From: Candidatus Eisenbacteria bacterium
Lineage (GTDB): Bacteria > Eisenbacteria > RBG-16-71-46 > CAIMUX01 > JAHJDP01
DNA: 64,000 bases
Direction of reading: 5' to 3'
NCBI GenBank assembly: GCA_018831195.1
Contig: JAHJDP010000109.1
Location: 1 to 64,000 of the forward strand
This document shows, in pieces, positions 35,523 to 44,319 of this stretch. Every line of letters begins with the position of its first letter. Positions within the stretch are counted from its first letter, which is position 1. Under the pieces are notes generated by a model, which searched no databases, was not told the origin of the DNA, and worked only from the letters and a program-made list of their open reading frames with translations. Position numbers and translations under genes: made by a program.

Positions 35523-37748
35523 GTGAAGTCATTGGCCGCGGTTCTGGGGTCCTTGCTGCTATCTTTTTTGGTTCTAACCATTCTCTTGCAAACCGGGCCG
35601 GTCCTCGCGACCGATGGCGTCGAGAAAACGCCGCATCTCATACCCCGGATCGAAAATACGATCTCAATCGACGGCGCCCTCGATGAGCCGGCCTGGGCTG
35701 AGGCCCTGGTCATGGGGGTGAATACTCAGGTGCGCCCCGGAGACAATACGGAGGCGCCGGTTCGAACCGATATGCTGCTCGCCTTCAGCGATACCCACTT
35801 CTACGTGGCCTTCAGGGCCTTTGATCCCGACCCCTCCCAGATCTACGCCCATCTCTGCGACCACGACAATATGTGGGATGACGAGTGGGTCGTCATTGGA
35901 ATCGATACCTACAATGACCAGCGGGGCGGTTATGAGTTCGCCTGTAATCCCCTTGGGATTCAGGGGGACACGGCCAGCGGAGTGCACGGTGACGGCAACT
36001 CCTGGGATGCCATCTGGGACTCCGCCGGCCAGATCTTTGATTGGGGCTACAGTGTCGAGATGGCGATCCCGTTCTGTGCCATTCGTTTTCAGACAGAGAA
36101 ATCGACGCAAATATGGGGTGTGGACGCTGTTCGGTCGTATCCACGGGATGTTCGCTATCACCTCAGCCTTTATCCACGGGATCGCGACAATAATTGTTAT
36201 TACTGCCAGATGGAGAAGATCATCGGCTTTGAGGGGGCGACCCCGGGCAGGAATATCGAGATCGATCCGACGATTTCCGGTATCGCTACGCAGGAGCGCG
36301 AAAACTTCCCGACCGGCGATTTTGGGGATGCGCAGGATGACGTCAATATCGGTGTAACCGGACGATGGGGTCTAACGCCGAACATCACCGCCGGCGCCGC
36401 TATAAATCCCGATTTCTCGCAGGTTGAGGCGGATGCCTTTCAGCTCGATGTGAATCAGCAGTACGCCCTTTACTATGAAGAGAAACGCCCCTTCTTCCTC
36501 GAGAGCGCGGGGGTCTTTGACAATTTTTATTCACGATCGATCGCCTCTCCGCATTGGGGCGCTAAGCTGACAGGCAAAGCTGGAGCGAATGCCTTTGGAG
36601 CTCTCGTCGCACGGGATGAGATCACGAATCTCATCTTTGCGGGAAGTCAATTTTCGAGGTCCACATCTCTCAATCTGGAAAGCACTGCCATGGTGGCCAG
36701 CTACCAGCGGGATATCGGAGAGCAGTCGACGGTGAATGCTTTTTATAATGGGCGCGAGGCCGACCACTATCACAATCGTGTGGCGGGCGTCGAAGCGGAT
36801 ATTTGGCTGAGTGAGAACACCAAGATTGAAATTGAAGGAAAGAGATCCGATACTCGGTATCCGGATGAATTGGCCGCCGATTATGATCAGCCGGATGGCG
36901 AATTCTCCGATGCGATGTTTGCCACGAGCATCGGCAATTACACAAGTGGGTTGGATGTCTATGCCAACTACTCAATATCCGGAGAGGATTTTCGTTCTGA
37001 TTTGGATTATATGCCGGGAGTGGGTTACTCACATACAGAGGCCGGATGGGGACATACCTGGCGGCGGGGGGCGGGCGGCTGGTGGAACATGCTCAATTTC
37101 GGGAGCAGCTATGTATATCAGGAAAATGAGGATAAATCCCCCCGGCGTCGTGGCGGCAACTTCTGGTTTAATTATGCTGGCCCGAAACAATCATATGGTG
37201 ACCTCAATGGATGGTATGGGAGGCAGACCTACCTCGGGACGGAATTCGACACCTGGAACCTGTCGGCCGATGCCGGCGCCTGGCCCAGTGGATCGGTTTA
37301 CCTCAGGGGAGATGCGGGCTATGGCGAGGCGATGGACTACCGGAATGCTCGAACGGGCCGGCGCCTAAGCCTCGAGCCCCGGATCGAGTTCAAAATGGGG
37401 CGTGGACTCTCTGTCGTTCTGGCGCACACATTTGAGCGCTTTGATATCGATGAGGGCCGGCTCTACACGGCGAATATTTCATATTTAAGGACCATCTACC
37501 AACTTAGCCGCCGCGCTTTTGTGAGGGCGATCTTGCAGTATGAAAATTCCGATGAGACCAGACTCTATTCAGGCGAAAACTCCGAATCGAGTTCACTTGC
37601 CACACAATTCCTGGTATCGTACAAAATCAATCCACAGACTGTCTTTTTCCTCGGTTATTCCGACGGGCATTATGGGGATCATGATGTCAAGTTGACGCAG
37701 GCCGAGCGGACGGTATTTGCGAAGATCGGGTATGCCTGGGTGATGTAG
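35523..37748 (+). CDS. CBM9-like plus DUF5916-type outer-membrane beta-barrel protein
   Basis: A 741-residue exported protein. It starts at GTG 35523 with AGGAGGAG seven bases upstream, and residues 1-30 are a signal peptide. Residues ~35-210 are a CBM9-type carbohydrate-binding-like domain (ENTISIDGALDEPAWAEA, then MWDDEWVVIGIDTYNDQRGG). The rest (~215-741) matches DUF5916: a plug-like GRNIEIDPTISG segment, AINPDFSQVEADAFQLDVNQ, YEEKRPFFLESAGVF and many amphipathic strands, ending VFAKIGYAWVM. Its role is unknown; such proteins occur near peptidases and secreted enzymes. The next gene starts ten bases later. Confidence 0.88.
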   Translation: MKSLAAVLGSLLLSFLVLTILLQTGPVLATDGVEKTPHLIPRIENTISIDGALDEPAWAEALVMGVNTQVRPGDNTEAPVRTDMLLAFSDTHFYVAFRAFDPDPSQIYAHLCDHDNMWDDEWVVIGIDTYNDQRGGYEFACNPLGIQGDTASGVHGDGNSWDAIWDSAGQIFDWGYSVEMAIPFCAIRFQTEKSTQIWGVDAVRSYPRDVRYHLSLYPRDRDNNCYYCQMEKIIGFEGATPGRNIEIDPTISGIATQERENFPTGDFGDAQDDVNIGVTGRWGLTPNITAGAAINPDFSQVEADAFQLDVNQQYALYYEEKRPFFLESAGVFDNFYSRSIASPHWGAKLTGKAGANAFGALVARDEITNLIFAGSQFSRSTSLNLESTAMVASYQRDIGEQSTVNAFYNGREADHYHNRVAGVEADIWLSENTKIEIEGKRSDTRYPDELAADYDQPDGEFSDAMFATSIGNYTSGLDVYANYSISGEDFRSDLDYMPGVGYSHTEAGWGHTWRRGAGGWWNMLNFGSSYVYQENEDKSPRRRGGNFWFNYAGPKQSYGDLNGWYGRQTYLGTEFDTWNLSADAGAWPSGSVYLRGDAGYGEAMDYRNARTGRRLSLEPRIEFKMGRGLSVVLAHTFERFDIDEGRLYTANISYLRTIYQLSRRAFVRAILQYENSDETRLYSGENSESSSLATQFLVSYKINPQTVFFLGYSDGHYGDHDVKLTQAERTVFAKIGYAWVM

Positions 37749-37758
37749 GGAGGCTGTC

Positions 37759-38406
37759 ATGGGATGGATAGGTGATAAACTGGCCCTTTTCTCTAAGAAC
37801 CTGGAGCAGTACGCGGGCGGTTATGTCCGGGATCTTGTAATGAAGGGCAGTGAGGATTTGGAGGGCCGGGCTGATATCGATGATCTCGCGGTTTGGATGA
37901 AGGATGCCATGGATCGACTGACATCCCTGGTCGACGAAGAAACCGCTAAGAAGATCATGACCCAGAATGCCTGCCGCTTTATTGAGGAGACATTTCTTGG
38001 CGATACGGCCGGCGCGCTTGCAAAGTTGCGAGCGGTTTATAGAGAGAATAGAGACATCGATGAGATTATCGATTTGATGAATAAGGATACTTCATTCAAT
38101 AGCGGTTCGATGTTTCCGCGCTATGAGAGAATAGGAAGCACGCTCTTCAATACAAAGAGACCGTGCCGAGCGAAGGAATATGAAGCCGCCGCCAGCCGAT
38201 ACGAGAGGCAGTTGAACTATTGCTACTGCCCCTTCGTGAGGGCTACAAAAGAGAAAATCGCCCCCGTCTACTGCAGCTGTGGCGCGGCCTTCAATAAATT
38301 TATCTGGGAGGAGATTGTTGAAGGCGAGGTCAAGACCGAAGTGGTTGAGTCGGTTATGGCCGGCGGCGAAACCTGCCGTTTCGCGATAATATTGCCGGAA
38401 GCTTAA
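37759..38406 (+). CDS. CxC-motif protein of unknown function (paralogue of the 44.3-kb gene)
   Basis: A 215-residue cytoplasmic protein. The N-terminal half is helical (EETAKKIMTQNACRFIEE). The C-terminal half contains a cysteine pattern: NYCYCPFVR, then VYCSCGAAFNKFIWEE, and finally GGETCRFAI. The same pattern recurs in the protein encoded at 44,320-45,327. It resembles uncharacterised proteins whose C-terminal region recalls V4R/ATC-hydrolase-like folds, but I cannot name a family with confidence. GGGAGG precedes the ATG and it follows the DUF5916 gene closely. The cysteines suggest a metal or iron-sulfur site. Confidence 0.7.
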   Translation: MGWIGDKLALFSKNLEQYAGGYVRDLVMKGSEDLEGRADIDDLAVWMKDAMDRLTSLVDEETAKKIMTQNACRFIEETFLGDTAGALAKLRAVYRENRDIDEIIDLMNKDTSFNSGSMFPRYERIGSTLFNTKRPCRAKEYEAAASRYERQLNYCYCPFVRATKEKIAPVYCSCGAAFNKFIWEEIVEGEVKTEVVESVMAGGETCRFAIILPEA

Positions 38407-38524
38407 ATTTGCTTGTCCCTCCCGCCCGAATTTTGTGGTACCATTCCGCTAAGAAATAGACCTTCCTCTATATTTATAAATATGGATGTTTTCTCTCATC
38501 CTTCACCCGAAAGGAGGCAGAGAA

Positions 38525-39238
38525 ATGTTCAATCGTATCGTATTTCTCCTATGTTGTTCCCTCCTCATCTTGAGCCCACTGGTCATCCCCGGCGCCGGCG
38601 CACAACCGGATCCCGAAGCCGCCGGAGTCATTCCGAAAGCGGCGATTCACGCCGCTCAGCAGGGGCTACAGAGGTTTCTGGATCTCATACCACCCGGCGA
38701 GCTGGGCCACTTCGGGTTTCAAGACCGGGGAGAATTGAGCCTGGCCGCTTTGGGCGAGCCCTTCATGATCTATCCCCTGACCGCCGACGAGATTCTCGCG
38801 GACGCGGAGGATCTTTCTCGGATGGCCGGCATCCATCCCACCGGCGTTTGGCAGTTCCCCGTCGTCGCTGCCGGAAGCCCGCGGACCCTCTTGACCGTGG
38901 ATCAAATGCCGGATGGGTGGGAAGCGGTCGATCTGGGAGGTTTGTCCCCGGCGCCTGAGATGGAGGTGTTGGTGGCCCGGTGGCCCGCCTCAGACGGCTA
39001 CCAATTGAGATACCTCTTCATTTATCAGACCGGGAGCCAGTTCGTGTGGGTCACCGGGAAGGGTGAATCTCAGCTGGTCCCCTTGGAAGCGACAGCCCGT
39101 TCGTTGGGACTACTCGATGAGGGCAGCCGGTTCGAGTATCGGCCGATGCCCCTTTCCGAGGCTGTTGCCATTCTGGCCCCTTATGTCCGGCTCGCGCTGG
39201 TGCGGCGGCAGAATGAGGGAGAGGAGGGACTAAAATGA
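38525..39238 (+). CDS. Secreted protein of unknown function, coupled to a papain-like protease
   Basis: About 237 residues from ATG 38525, eight bases after AGGAGG. A signal peptide spans about 1-27 (VFLLCCSLLILSPLVIPGAG). The mature part has HAAQQGLQRFLDLIPPGELG near the N-terminus, then mixed alpha/beta sequence without cysteines. I do not recognise it. It overlaps the downstream protease gene by four bases (ATGA), so the two are made in step. An inhibitor, chaperone or propeptide-like role for the protease is a reasonable guess from context only. Confidence 0.75.
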   Translation: MFNRIVFLLCCSLLILSPLVIPGAGAQPDPEAAGVIPKAAIHAAQQGLQRFLDLIPPGELGHFGFQDRGELSLAALGEPFMIYPLTADEILADAEDLSRMAGIHPTGVWQFPVVAAGSPRTLLTVDQMPDGWEAVDLGGLSPAPEMEVLVARWPASDGYQLRYLFIYQTGSQFVWVTGKGESQLVPLEATARSLGLLDEGSRFEYRPMPLSEAVAILAPYVRLALVRRQNEGEEGLK

Positions 39239-40197
39239 AGGATTCCAAAAGGGTAGCCCTGCTTCTGACCCTTGCACTGATGGTCTTCGTCTTTATAATT
39301 CTTGCCCCGGGTCGTGGAGCGGCGAAGTTTCTTTCCGTTCCTGTTGTGGGACAAGAACAAACCAATTGGTGCTGGGCCGCCTGTACGGAAGCGGTTCTTG
39401 ATTACTATGCTATTTCAGCGGAGCAATGCGACATCGCCAATGCGGCCTGCAGTGATCACAGCCCGTCATGGTGCTCCTCCTGTGTCTCTGATCCCGACTA
39501 TTGCTGCAACAACCCCGGTCATGCGACCTGCTGTAACAAGAGCAATTGTATGTATGGGGCTCCGGGCTGCCTGGCTGATCTCTTGGCAACCTGGGGTTTG
39601 GGATCCGCCGGATATGCCGGGGTGCTTTCACTGTCGACCATTAGAAATGACATTAATGTTAATTGCCGTCCCATTATCATTAATTGGTACTGGACGGCGG
39701 GGGGCGGGCATTACATCGTCGGGCGCGGCGTGACCAGCGACAATATGATCTATTATATGAACCCTTTGCCCGTGGGATCGGGTGGGTACCATATCGCGAG
39801 CTATAATTGGGTTGTCGATAGCTCCGATCATTCCTGGGAGTTCAGCCTCAGGATGGTCTCGGGCCATTATTGCCCGGGCCCGGATGTCGTCGTCTGCGAA
39901 CCCCAGGGGGGCTCCAACCCGAACCATCCGACGACCTACTGGTACGATGTGACACCCACGACGGGCGGCCGTTGCGATGTGCATCTCGAGACGTTTGATC
40001 CCAACTCGAATAATTATACCAATTGGGTGCTGCCCAATGGCTGGTTCCACTATATTTTCAACTATGATGGAAAGTATTGGATCTGCATGTCGAATCCGGG
40101 ATGCGCCCATCCGATCACGACAACAACCAGGCTCCAGTTTGACAATCCGTATGGAGCCCGCTGGGGGATGTGGGTGACCGGCACCTCCGGTGGCTGA
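39235..40197 (+). CDS. Secreted papain-like cysteine protease (C39/C70-like), ends at in-frame TGA
   Basis: A 320-residue exported protein with a signal peptide at about 1-29. The catalytic segment is QEQTNWCWAACTEAVLDYY (Cys ~ residue 46). The catalytic His lies in GGGHYIVGRG and a following Asn in YYMNPLP. Residues ~65-110 hold a very Cys-rich insert (at least ten Cys), probably disulfide-bonded. A beta domain follows from about residue 220. The frame stops at TGA 40195-40197, apparently inside this beta domain, and stays open after it through a FlgD-like sorting domain. The intact product was therefore probably ~454 residues and exported across the outer membrane. Confidence 0.85.
   Translation: MKDSKRVALLLTLALMVFVFIILAPGRGAAKFLSVPVVGQEQTNWCWAACTEAVLDYYAISAEQCDIANAACSDHSPSWCSSCVSDPDYCCNNPGHATCCNKSNCMYGAPGCLADLLATWGLGSAGYAGVLSLSTIRNDINVNCRPIIINWYWTAGGGHYIVGRGVTSDNMIYYMNPLPVGSGGYHIASYNWVVDSSDHSWEFSLRMVSGHYCPGPDVVVCEPQGGSNPNHPTTYWYDVTPTTGGRCDVHLETFDPNSNNYTNWVLPNGWFHYIFNYDGKYWICMSNPGCAHPITTTTRLQFDNPYGARWGMWVTGTSGG
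40195..40197 (+). other. In-frame TGA between protease and its C-terminal sorting domain
   Basis: The codons read Gly-Gly-TGA-Leu-Phe-Asp-Pro-Gly. The TGA is followed by C (TGAC), a context known to be leaky in some organisms. A TGG (Trp) codon here would join the protease to the FlgD-like domain in one frame without any indel. Confidence 0.8.
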
Positions 40198-40599
40198 CTG
40201 TTTGACCCGGGTCTGGCGGACTGGTCAGACGATCATGCAGGAGAGACGGATGGATATGGTTACCGAGTTCATGTGCCCGATACGAGTCTGGCGTCGGCGG
40301 TCTCTGATCCCACGCCGGGGGAGGCGTTCTATCTGGGCGAGGGGTATCCACTACCCTTCACCGATACCATCGAGATCCATTTCGAGGTGCCGGTGGAATC
40401 CCTTGTTAAGGCTGAAATCTACAATATCCAGGGACGGGTTCTGGCCGTTCTAATAGATCGGAGAATGCCGGTGGGTCTTCACAGGCTCATCTGGGATGGC
40501 CGGGAGGACTCAGGGCATCGCGTTGCCCCCGGCCACTATTATTGCCGCGTCAAAATAGCCGGCGCGAGTCAATTCCGGAAGCTTGTCTATGTCCGGTAG
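40198..40599 (+). CDS. FlgD-like/type IX-type C-terminal domain, separated from the protease by TGA
   Basis: This in-frame continuation begins LFDPGLADWSDDHAGETDG and has no plausible start codon with a ribosome site. It finishes the beta domain (DGYGYRVHVPD) and then gives a ~75-residue FlgD-like domain: VKAEIYNIQGRVLAVLI, HRLIWDGREDSGHRVAPGHY, and the end FRKLVYVR. It resembles the sorting domains of the C25 peptidase and the 30.8-kb protein. Alone it would not be exported, so it makes sense only as part of the protease. Confidence 0.75.
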   Translation: MFDPGLADWSDDHAGETDGYGYRVHVPDTSLASAVSDPTPGEAFYLGEGYPLPFTDTIEIHFEVPVESLVKAEIYNIQGRVLAVLIDRRMPVGLHRLIWDGREDSGHRVAPGHYYCRVKIAGASQFRKLVYVR

Positions 40600-40807
40600 G
40601 TGAATTTAGTGTTGAGAGTCTTCTCGTGTGTCTTGTGAAGCTATCACGCGAACCGACCGCATTGGTAGCGGTTAGCGGATCATGTTATGGTCGCATAGCA
40701 TCTTCTGCCATCGGTTGAGGCTTCGATCTCTCCCCTTTATTACCCCAAGCTGGGGTCACTAACTGTCGATATCTCATGAAGACCACCGTTCCGATGGAGA
40801 CCCTGAT

Positions 40808-41191
40808 ATGCATGGGAGTGCTTCCGAATCCCGGCCGCGCCTGGAGGATGGGGAATTGCTTTGGCAACCGTTTGCCGATGCGTCCCCTGTCGGCTTCATG
40901 CTTTGCGATGCCGAGCTTCGTATCCTCTACGCCAATACCACGATTCTTGAGAATCTGAAGGTAATCCGTCTATCCGACTTGACCGGCACATCGCTTCAAC
41001 AGATCGCGCCGAATGCCGCCCCAGAAGGACGGATTGAAGCCTACAACCGGGTGATAGTGACAGGGGAACCGATAACGATTGACGATGCCATGAGGAATTC
41101 AAAGCATTGTTTGAGGCGTCACCCCTGGGAATCGGGATTGCGGATGCACGGGAACGAATCCTTTACCATAATCCGGCATTTTCTTCGATGA
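40808..41191 (+). CDS. N-terminal PAS part of a hybrid kinase, before a frameshift
   Basis: The frame starts at ATG 40808 with GGAG ten bases upstream. Residues 1-~94 are a PAS domain (PFADASPVGFMLCDAELRIL, ITIDDA). From about 41,088 this frame turns into non-PAS sequence and stops at 41191. The frame one base back continues HEEFKALFEASPLGIG, the normal beginning of the next PAS domain, into the kinase gene. A missing base near 41,088-41,090 explains this. Upstream, the 40,600-40,807 gap contains a small stem ACCCC-AAGCT-GGGGT (40742-40756). Confidence 0.65.
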   Translation: MHGSASESRPRLEDGELLWQPFADASPVGFMLCDAELRILYANTTILENLKVIRLSDLTGTSLQQIAPNAAPEGRIEAYNRVIVTGEPITIDDAMRNSKHCLRRHPWESGLRMHGNESFTIIRHFLR

Positions 41192-43356
41192 TGGGATACA
41201 CGGCGGCGGAGTTTCGCCGGCGCACCCTCAAGGATCTCACCCACCCTGACTATCTCGGGCAGCAAATGAAGCTCCATCAGGAGTTGATGGAAGGCAAACG
41301 CGAGTCGTATCAGTTCCAAACAAAGAATATTCACAAACATGGGCATGATGTGTACCTCTCTGTCCATGTCACGCCGTTGCGGGATCAGGAAGGGAAAATT
41401 AGCCGACTCATAATTATGGCCGAAAATATCACGGATCGCCTGAAATTCGAAAAGGAACTTCGCGATTCGAATGCTTATCTCAAGAGCATCTATGAAGGAT
41501 CGGATATCGGAGTTTTTGTTGTCGATGTTGTCGGCGATGGTGAGTACAGATATATCGGCATTAGTCCTGTCCATGAAAAGCTAATGCAGCTCAAAAATGA
41601 GGATGTCGCCGGAAAGTCACCGGATGATCTAAAATTTCACCTTGGAGAAGAAATCCCAGACTATATCAAAAACGTTTATAATAAATGTGTAAGGAACAAA
41701 ATTGCCATCGAATCTGAGTTTTTCGGCATCATAGAAGGCAAGGGCGACTGGTGGCTCAATAGGGTGACCCCGCTCATCAATGACGAGGGAAATGTTTACC
41801 GGCTTATCGGGACGGGGATTATAATTACCGAACGCAAGATTGCAGAAAAGGCCTTACAGGCAAGCGAACTAAAATTCAGGAACTATGTCAATCATGCTCC
41901 CGATGGGATTGTGGTAATGAATAGGATCGGCAATATTGTCGAAATTAATGATGCTGCCGTGACGATCACCGGCTATACACGATCCGATCTACTGAAGATG
42001 AATATCATGGATTTTCACGCGGAAGACGAAAGGAAAGAATTCCAAAACCTCTTCCATGAACTGCTTGTGACGGGGAAAATGAACGGCGAGGTGACTTTTC
42101 GCCGGAAGAACGGCGGCCTGGGTATGGCGATTATCAGCGCCGTCAGGCTGAGCGATGATAGTTTTCTTAGTTTTATAAGTGACATCACGGAAATGAAACG
42201 GCTGCAGAATCTGGAAGCCCGGGCCGAGAAACTCGAATTGGCGGGAACGATCGCCGGTCAGATCGCGCATGATTTCAACAATCTCTTGGGTCCAATAATG
42301 GGTTACCCGGAACTCATCCATGAGGAATTGCCGAAGGATCACCCCGCCCACGCATATCTTGAGATCATTGAATCCGCCGCGCATAAAATCGCCAATATCA
42401 ATCAAGATCTTCTGACGATGAGCCGGCGGGGGCATTATAGCCAGGAAGTGCTGGATCTAAATCTGTTGGTTAAGCAGGCGGCTGCTGAAATGGAAGCATC
42501 TTACGACAAAGTAACCGTGGAAACCGAACTTTATGATGGATTGATGTATATTAAGGGTGGCAGTGCACAAATCAATCGCATGCTCGGCAATCTTCTAAAT
42601 AATGCCTGCGATGCCATGGAGGGTGCTGGCAAGATATACCTCAAGACGGAAAATTACTATGCTGATGTAGCAAGAGTTGGATATTCACGTCTGCCGAAAG
42701 GTGAGTACGTCAAATTAACAGTCAGAGACAGCGGATGTGGGATTCCAAATGAGATTCTTCAGAAGATATTTGACCCTTTCTTCACAACCAAATCGGCTGA
42801 TAGAAGGCGGGGTTCAGGATTGGGACTCAGCGTGGTCGATGCCGTGGTTAAGGATCATGACGGATATATTGATATCGAGAGCATGATCAATGAGGGAACA
42901 TCCTTCACCATTTATTTGCCGATTACGAGGGAGAATATAAAAGATGATTCTCACGAGGAATTGATCGGAGGCACGGAATCGATGCTGATCGTCGATGACG
43001 ACGAGATCCAACGAAAAGTGTGCGGCAAACTGTTACAGAATTTGGGCTACCAGGTCAGCGCTGTTGCGAGCGGTGAGGAAGCTGTTGAATTTCTCAAAAA
43101 TAACCCGCAGGACCTGGTCATTCTAGACATGATTATGCCCGGAGGGTTGGATGGCGCCCAAACATTTCAGCGGCTGCGAGAGATCAATCCGAAACAGCGG
43201 ACGATTATTATTTCGGGATTTTCAGAATCGGAAAAAGTCCGCAGAGCCCAGCGCCTGGGCGCCGGCGCTTTTGCCGGCAAACCGCTGACAAAGCGAAAAT
43301 TGGCCGCCGTTGTCAGGAACGAACTCGATGACAGTCGTGGTTTAATGAAGGATTGA
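41107..43356 (+). CDS. PAS-rich hybrid histidine kinase with receiver domain
   Basis: A soluble kinase of about 750 residues as read from TTG 41107; the true N-terminus is the PAS fragment at 40,808. Three or four PAS domains come first (ASPLGIGIADARERILYHNP; APDGIVVMNRIGNIVEINDA). The phospho-acceptor helix contains GQIAHDFNNLLGPIMGYPEL. The ATPase domain has LLNNACDAMEGAGKI, VRDSGCGIPNEIL and GSGLGLSVVDAVVKDH. A C-terminal receiver domain has LIVDDDEIQRKV, the phospho-Asp in LVILDMIMPGGLD, and Lys in FAGKPLTK. The PAS set suggests cytoplasmic sensing. No transmembrane segment is seen. Confidence 0.9.
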   Translation: MFEASPLGIGIADARERILYHNPAFSSMMGYTAAEFRRRTLKDLTHPDYLGQQMKLHQELMEGKRESYQFQTKNIHKHGHDVYLSVHVTPLRDQEGKISRLIIMAENITDRLKFEKELRDSNAYLKSIYEGSDIGVFVVDVVGDGEYRYIGISPVHEKLMQLKNEDVAGKSPDDLKFHLGEEIPDYIKNVYNKCVRNKIAIESEFFGIIEGKGDWWLNRVTPLINDEGNVYRLIGTGIIITERKIAEKALQASELKFRNYVNHAPDGIVVMNRIGNIVEINDAAVTITGYTRSDLLKMNIMDFHAEDERKEFQNLFHELLVTGKMNGEVTFRRKNGGLGMAIISAVRLSDDSFLSFISDITEMKRLQNLEARAEKLELAGTIAGQIAHDFNNLLGPIMGYPELIHEELPKDHPAHAYLEIIESAAHKIANINQDLLTMSRRGHYSQEVLDLNLLVKQAAAEMEASYDKVTVETELYDGLMYIKGGSAQINRMLGNLLNNACDAMEGAGKIYLKTENYYADVARVGYSRLPKGEYVKLTVRDSGCGIPNEILQKIFDPFFTTKSADRRRGSGLGLSVVDAVVKDHDGYIDIESMINEGTSFTIYLPITRENIKDDSHEELIGGTESMLIVDDDEIQRKVCGKLLQNLGYQVSAVASGEEAVEFLKNNPQDLVILDMIMPGGLDGAQTFQRLREINPKQRTIIISGFSESEKVRRAQRLGAGAFAGKPLTKRKLAAVVRNELDDSRGLMKD

Positions 43357-43460
43357 GTCAACCCCAGCATTTTGCTTCAGATCGCAACAGACACTCCCAT
43401 CCGCCTCTGGCGACAAATTCCGTGACAGGAAAGCATCGGGCCCCCGGAGGGATCGCTGTA

Positions 43461-44210
43461 TCATAAATTCACATGAATCAGCTCAAGCCGGACAGAGCGC
43501 TGAGTGGCATTGTACGTCAACGACGGATTGTCAAAGGTTCGGCGGGCGGAGGCGTCGTTCTTTTCTCCGCGGCCCAGCACGAACTGCTGCAGGATGAACA
43601 AGCCCAGACAAGCTCCGCCGGCAATGGCATACATCTGCGCGGTGCTATCGAAATCCTCCGCCTCGGCAAATTTCTCATCGGCGGCCGTAAGATCGCCATC
43701 GTTAAAGAGAACCTTATACTCATCGTAGGCATCGTTACCCTTCGACCATTCGGTATAGGCCAAACCGCCCAATGCGACGCCACCGAGGAGACATCCCCAC
43801 TTAAAGATCTTTCCCAAAGCCGATCCGCCGGATGCGCCGGATGAGTTATCAACGCCGACTTCGATCATCGGCGGGGTTACCGGCGGGGTCGTGATCGGGG
43901 GAGGAGGTTCCGTAGGTTGCGGTGGTGCGAGACTCTTTAGATACTTTGAAGCGCACCAGCCGGTGGCGCCATCCACAAGACGGACTTGCGCCCATCCGTC
44001 CCGCACCGCAAGCACGATGACGACCGTTCCCTGGGGAGCCGAATGAATCACCGCATCGCTGGTGCTGGGACCGCTGCGGATGTTGAGGCTGCGGGCTGTA
44101 ACCTCAGCGGTGCCGAGGAGATCGGTATCATCTTGAGCAAAGACCGCGAGCGGAGACAGGCCTTCTGTTAGGAGGAGTAGCACACAAATGACGGATATCT
44201 TCCTACGCAT
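43461..44210 (-). CDS. Exported SH3-domain membrane protein
   Basis: A 249-residue protein with a signal peptide (about 1-25, ending AVFAQ), then a bacterial SH3 domain (about 35-93: VTARSLNIRSGPSTSDAVIH, VRDGWAQVRL, GWCASKYLKSL). A Pro-rich linker (about 94-118) follows, then two hydrophobic segments (about 135-155 and 190-212) around a charged helix. SH3b domains often bind cell-wall peptide or proteins. The order suggests a periplasmic SH3 tethered to a membrane. I do not recognise a named family. Confidence 0.75.
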   Translation of the reverse strand: MRRKISVICVLLLLTEGLSPLAVFAQDDTDLLGTAEVTARSLNIRSGPSTSDAVIHSAPQGTVVIVLAVRDGWAQVRLVDGATGWCASKYLKSLAPPQPTEPPPPITTPPVTPPMIEVGVDNSSGASGGSALGKIFKWGCLLGGVALGGLAYTEWSKGNDAYDEYKVLFNDGDLTAADEKFAEAEDFDSTAQMYAIAGGACLGLFILQQFVLGRGEKNDASARRTFDNPSLTYNATQRSVRLELIHVNL

Positions 44211-44319
44211 GATATTTCAAGCCCCCTTGTCCTGATTTTGCGGATGGGTGCGGTGCCGGCAGCCAGCCGCCGCTGACACAGCATACTCTACAATATTATC
44301 GGTATAAAGGGTAGGGGAA

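Noticed and set aside
2258-40197. Whole-genome reassignment of UGA to Trp or another amino acid
   Set aside because: TGA is the natural stop of many genes here whose C-termini are clear by family, such as the acylphosphatase, AEC transporter, NhaC antiporter and MFS transporter, and TGA stops overlap the next starts.
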